Part shown: one piece after another, positions 11,601 to 12,850 of the stretch
How positions within the stretch are numbered: position 1 is the stretch's first letter
How the letters are laid out: each line of letters opens with the position of its first letter
From: SIG578 sp045543635
GTDB taxonomy: Bacteria > Bacillota > Clostridia > Oscillospirales > Ruminococcaceae
Assembly: GCA_045543635.1 (NCBI GenBank)
Contig: JAZQMT010000095.1
Coordinates: 1 to 12,850 of the forward strand
DNA length: 12,850 nt
Reading direction: 5' to 3'
Translations under genes and position numbers: made by a program
Notes under the pieces: generated by a model
What the model was told of the DNA's origin: nothing
The model's input: the letters and a program-made list of their open reading frames with translations, nothing else
Database searches by the model: none

Positions 11601-12406
11601 TAAACGAGGTTCTTAATCTGACGGTTAAAACCGAGGGACAAAATCCGGAGTATACCGCCTCGCTTAAATGCTTTATTCCAAATGTTGGGCTCAAAGCTGT
11701 TGAAGGTGGAAAAAGAGCGGTCATCGTTTGTCCCGGAGGAGGCTATCGCAACCGCGCCGGTCATGAGTCAGAGCCTATTGCTATGGCGTTTGCGGCGTCC
11801 GGAATTGCCACCTTTATTTTAAATTACAGCGTTGCTCCCGCTATTTTTCCGCAGGCTGTCTGTGAGGCGGCAGAGGCTGTAAAGATTGTTCGCGAAAATG
11901 CGGAAAAATGGGGCATTAACCCCGATAAAATTATGATTTGCGGCTTTTCCGCAGGCGGTCATCTTGCCGCCGGTCTCGGCGTTTTCTATGATAAGCCTCA
12001 AGTCCTTGAGAATTTAGGATGCGCCGCCCGGGATTGTAAGCCTAACGGTATGATTTTAGCCTACCCGGTTATCAGCGGCGGTGAGTTTGCACATAAAGAT
12101 TCTTTTGAAAGGCTTATGGGCGAACCTTATGATATTGAAAGGGCACAAAACTTTTCGATAGAAAAACACGTTTCAGAGTCAACTCCGCCTGCTTTCATTA
12201 TGCACACCTTTGAGGATACAGCTGTTCCTGTTCAAAACAGTCTGCTTCTTGCCTCTGCGCTTGCAGAGTATAAGGTAAACACCGAATTGCATATATATCC
12301 GCATGGAGACCATGGAATCGGACTTGCAAACGGTGTTGCGGGAATTTTTCAACCCGAGGCTGAAGATTGGTTTCAGCTTGCCATTCGTTGGGCAAAAAAA
12401 TTATAA
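11597..12406 (+). CDS. alpha/beta hydrolase, esterase of the acetyl-xylan-esterase/BD-FAE type
   Basis: The protein has 269 residues and no signal peptide, so it is cytosolic. The fold is a compact alpha/beta hydrolase. CPGGGY (45-50) is the oxyanion-hole HGG-like loop and GFSAG (116-120) carries the nucleophile Ser118. TFED at 204-207 supplies Asp207 and HGDHG at 236-240 supplies His239. It resembles small carbohydrate or feruloyl esterases from gut Clostridia; the substrate cannot be read from sequence. The start is GTG at 11597, which overlaps the smpB stop as GTGA, with GAGGTGAG just upstream. The tight overlap indicates translational coupling to smpB. No clear terminator follows before ssrA. 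Confidence 0.88.
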   Translation: MINEVLNLTVKTEGQNPEYTASLKCFIPNVGLKAVEGGKRAVIVCPGGGYRNRAGHESEPIAMAFAASGIATFILNYSVAPAIFPQAVCEAAEAVKIVRENAEKWGINPDKIMICGFSAGGHLAAGLGVFYDKPQVLENLGCAARDCKPNGMILAYPVISGGEFAHKDSFERLMGEPYDIERAQNFSIEKHVSESTPPAFIMHTFEDTAVPVQNSLLLASALAEYKVNTELHIYPHGDHGIGLANGVAGIFQPEAEDWFQLAIRWAKKL

Positions 12407-12439
12407 TAAAAACCACTCGCATATCTTGTTTTTTTATGA

Positions 12440-12445
12440 TATAAT
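12440..12445 (+). promoter_or_regulatory. Extended -10 of the ssrA promoter
   Basis: TATAAT preceded by TGA lies 30 nt upstream of the mature tmRNA 5' end. The hexamer 17 nt upstream, TCGCAT (12417-12422), is a poor -35 and forms one arm of the inverted repeat CTCGCAT/ATGCGAG. The primary transcript would need 5' trimming by RNase P. Confidence 0.68.
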
Positions 12446-12474
12446 AATAGAGCAGGTTCATGCGAGATACACCT

Positions 12475-12824
12475 GGGGGCGTAAAGGGTTCGACGGGGGT
12501 TTTAAGTCATGATAAGCGAGTAGAGGCTCGGACACTCTTTAAAATCCGAAACTTAAATTTAAACGCTAACAATAATAAATTAGCTTACGCTGCTTAATTT
12601 AAGCGGCCGTTTGACCTGATAGGACCACGGATCGGGATCAAGCGTCACATGAGTGGTGAACGCATTTGATCGGCACCTCGAGGTCAGATGTGTATCAGAG
12701 GTTACTAATGCAGAGAGCCTGTTTGTCGGCGATTTGCAAAGGGAATGTAAAAGATAAACTACACTCGTAGAAAGTCATGATAAGAGATTTTCGGACGGGG
12801 GTTCGATTCCCCCCGCCTCCACCA
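12475..12824 (+). ncRNA. ssrA: transfer-messenger RNA (tmRNA)
   Basis: This is a one-piece tmRNA of 350 nt. The 5' end GGGGGCG and the 3' CGCCTCC plus A and encoded CCA close the acceptor stem with one G-U. The conserved GTAAAGGGTTCGACGGGGGT block follows the 5' end, and GGGTTCGATTCCCC forms the T arm near the 3' end. The messenger part contains the tag reading frame at 12565-12597. It charges with alanine, enters stalled ribosomes with SmpB, and appends the tag so the product is degraded. It has its own promoter. Its partner smpB is upstream on the same strand with one esterase gene between. Confidence 0.97.
12565..12597 (+). other. tmRNA tag-peptide reading frame (ANNNKLAYAA)
   Basis: From the probable resume codon GCT the frame reads ANNNKLAYAA and stops at TAA. 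Length and Ala-Ala end fit known proteolysis tags. The resume codon is assigned by the position of the frame after the A-rich stretch and by the AYAA-stop end. Confidence 0.85.
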
Positions 12825-12850
12825 AAGAATAACCGCAACTTGTATTAAAG

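Noticed and set aside
12303..12512. Small plus-strand frame running from the esterase into ssrA
   Set aside because: It lies out of frame inside the esterase, crosses the ssrA promoter and enters the tmRNA.

Overview
The window is AT-rich bacterial chromosome, most likely from a clostridial Firmicute (Oscillospiraceae/Ruminococcaceae-like). This rests on strong AAGGAGG-type ribosome binding sites, sigma-A promoters that nearly all carry an extended TGn -10 box, genomically encoded CCA ends on tRNAs, RqcH, and a one-piece tmRNA. Most genes are housekeeping. No transposase, integrase, phage gene, CRISPR array or plasmid function was seen.

Layout. (1) 1-1715, minus strand: nnrD (NAD(P)HX repair) and a small exported protein form an operon. 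It ends in a terminator that overlaps the promoter of two tRNA-Ala genes (anticodons GGC and CGC). (2) 1819-2797, plus strand: a radical SAM protein of the YhcC/YtqA type with its own terminator. (3) 2806-5529, minus strand: an accessory-looking stretch of three short units, each with its own promoter. They are a two-TM protein, an isoprenylcysteine-methyltransferase-like membrane protein, and a four-helix-bundle protein overlapping an unknown 138-residue protein. Between the units lie three arrays of tiny hairpins joined by GTGAA linkers, which look like diverged copies of one repeat element. (4) 5530-7620, minus strand: rqcH, then tRNA-Ser(UGA) and tRNA-Ser(GCU). (5) 7698-12824, plus strand: a consensus promoter drives dnaX, a DEDDh exonuclease, ybaB, recR, smpB and an alpha/beta hydrolase. 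ssrA (tmRNA) follows with its own promoter.

How the genes work together. dnaX-ybaB-recR is the classical replication/recombination cluster. Here it carries an extra proofreading-type exonuclease and runs directly into smpB. smpB and ssrA are the two parts of trans-translation. rqcH, the Ala-tailing rescue factor, is divergently transcribed from dnaX, so both major bacterial ribosome-rescue pathways lie within 7 kb.

The least explained material is the GTGAA-linked hairpin repeat family at 3461-3530, 4328-4480 and 5309-5482, and the four-helix-bundle/138-residue gene pair lying between two of its copies. Smaller regulatory curiosities are a hairpin whose loop is complementary to the next gene's Shine-Dalgarno, and two places where a terminator stem overlaps the next promoter.
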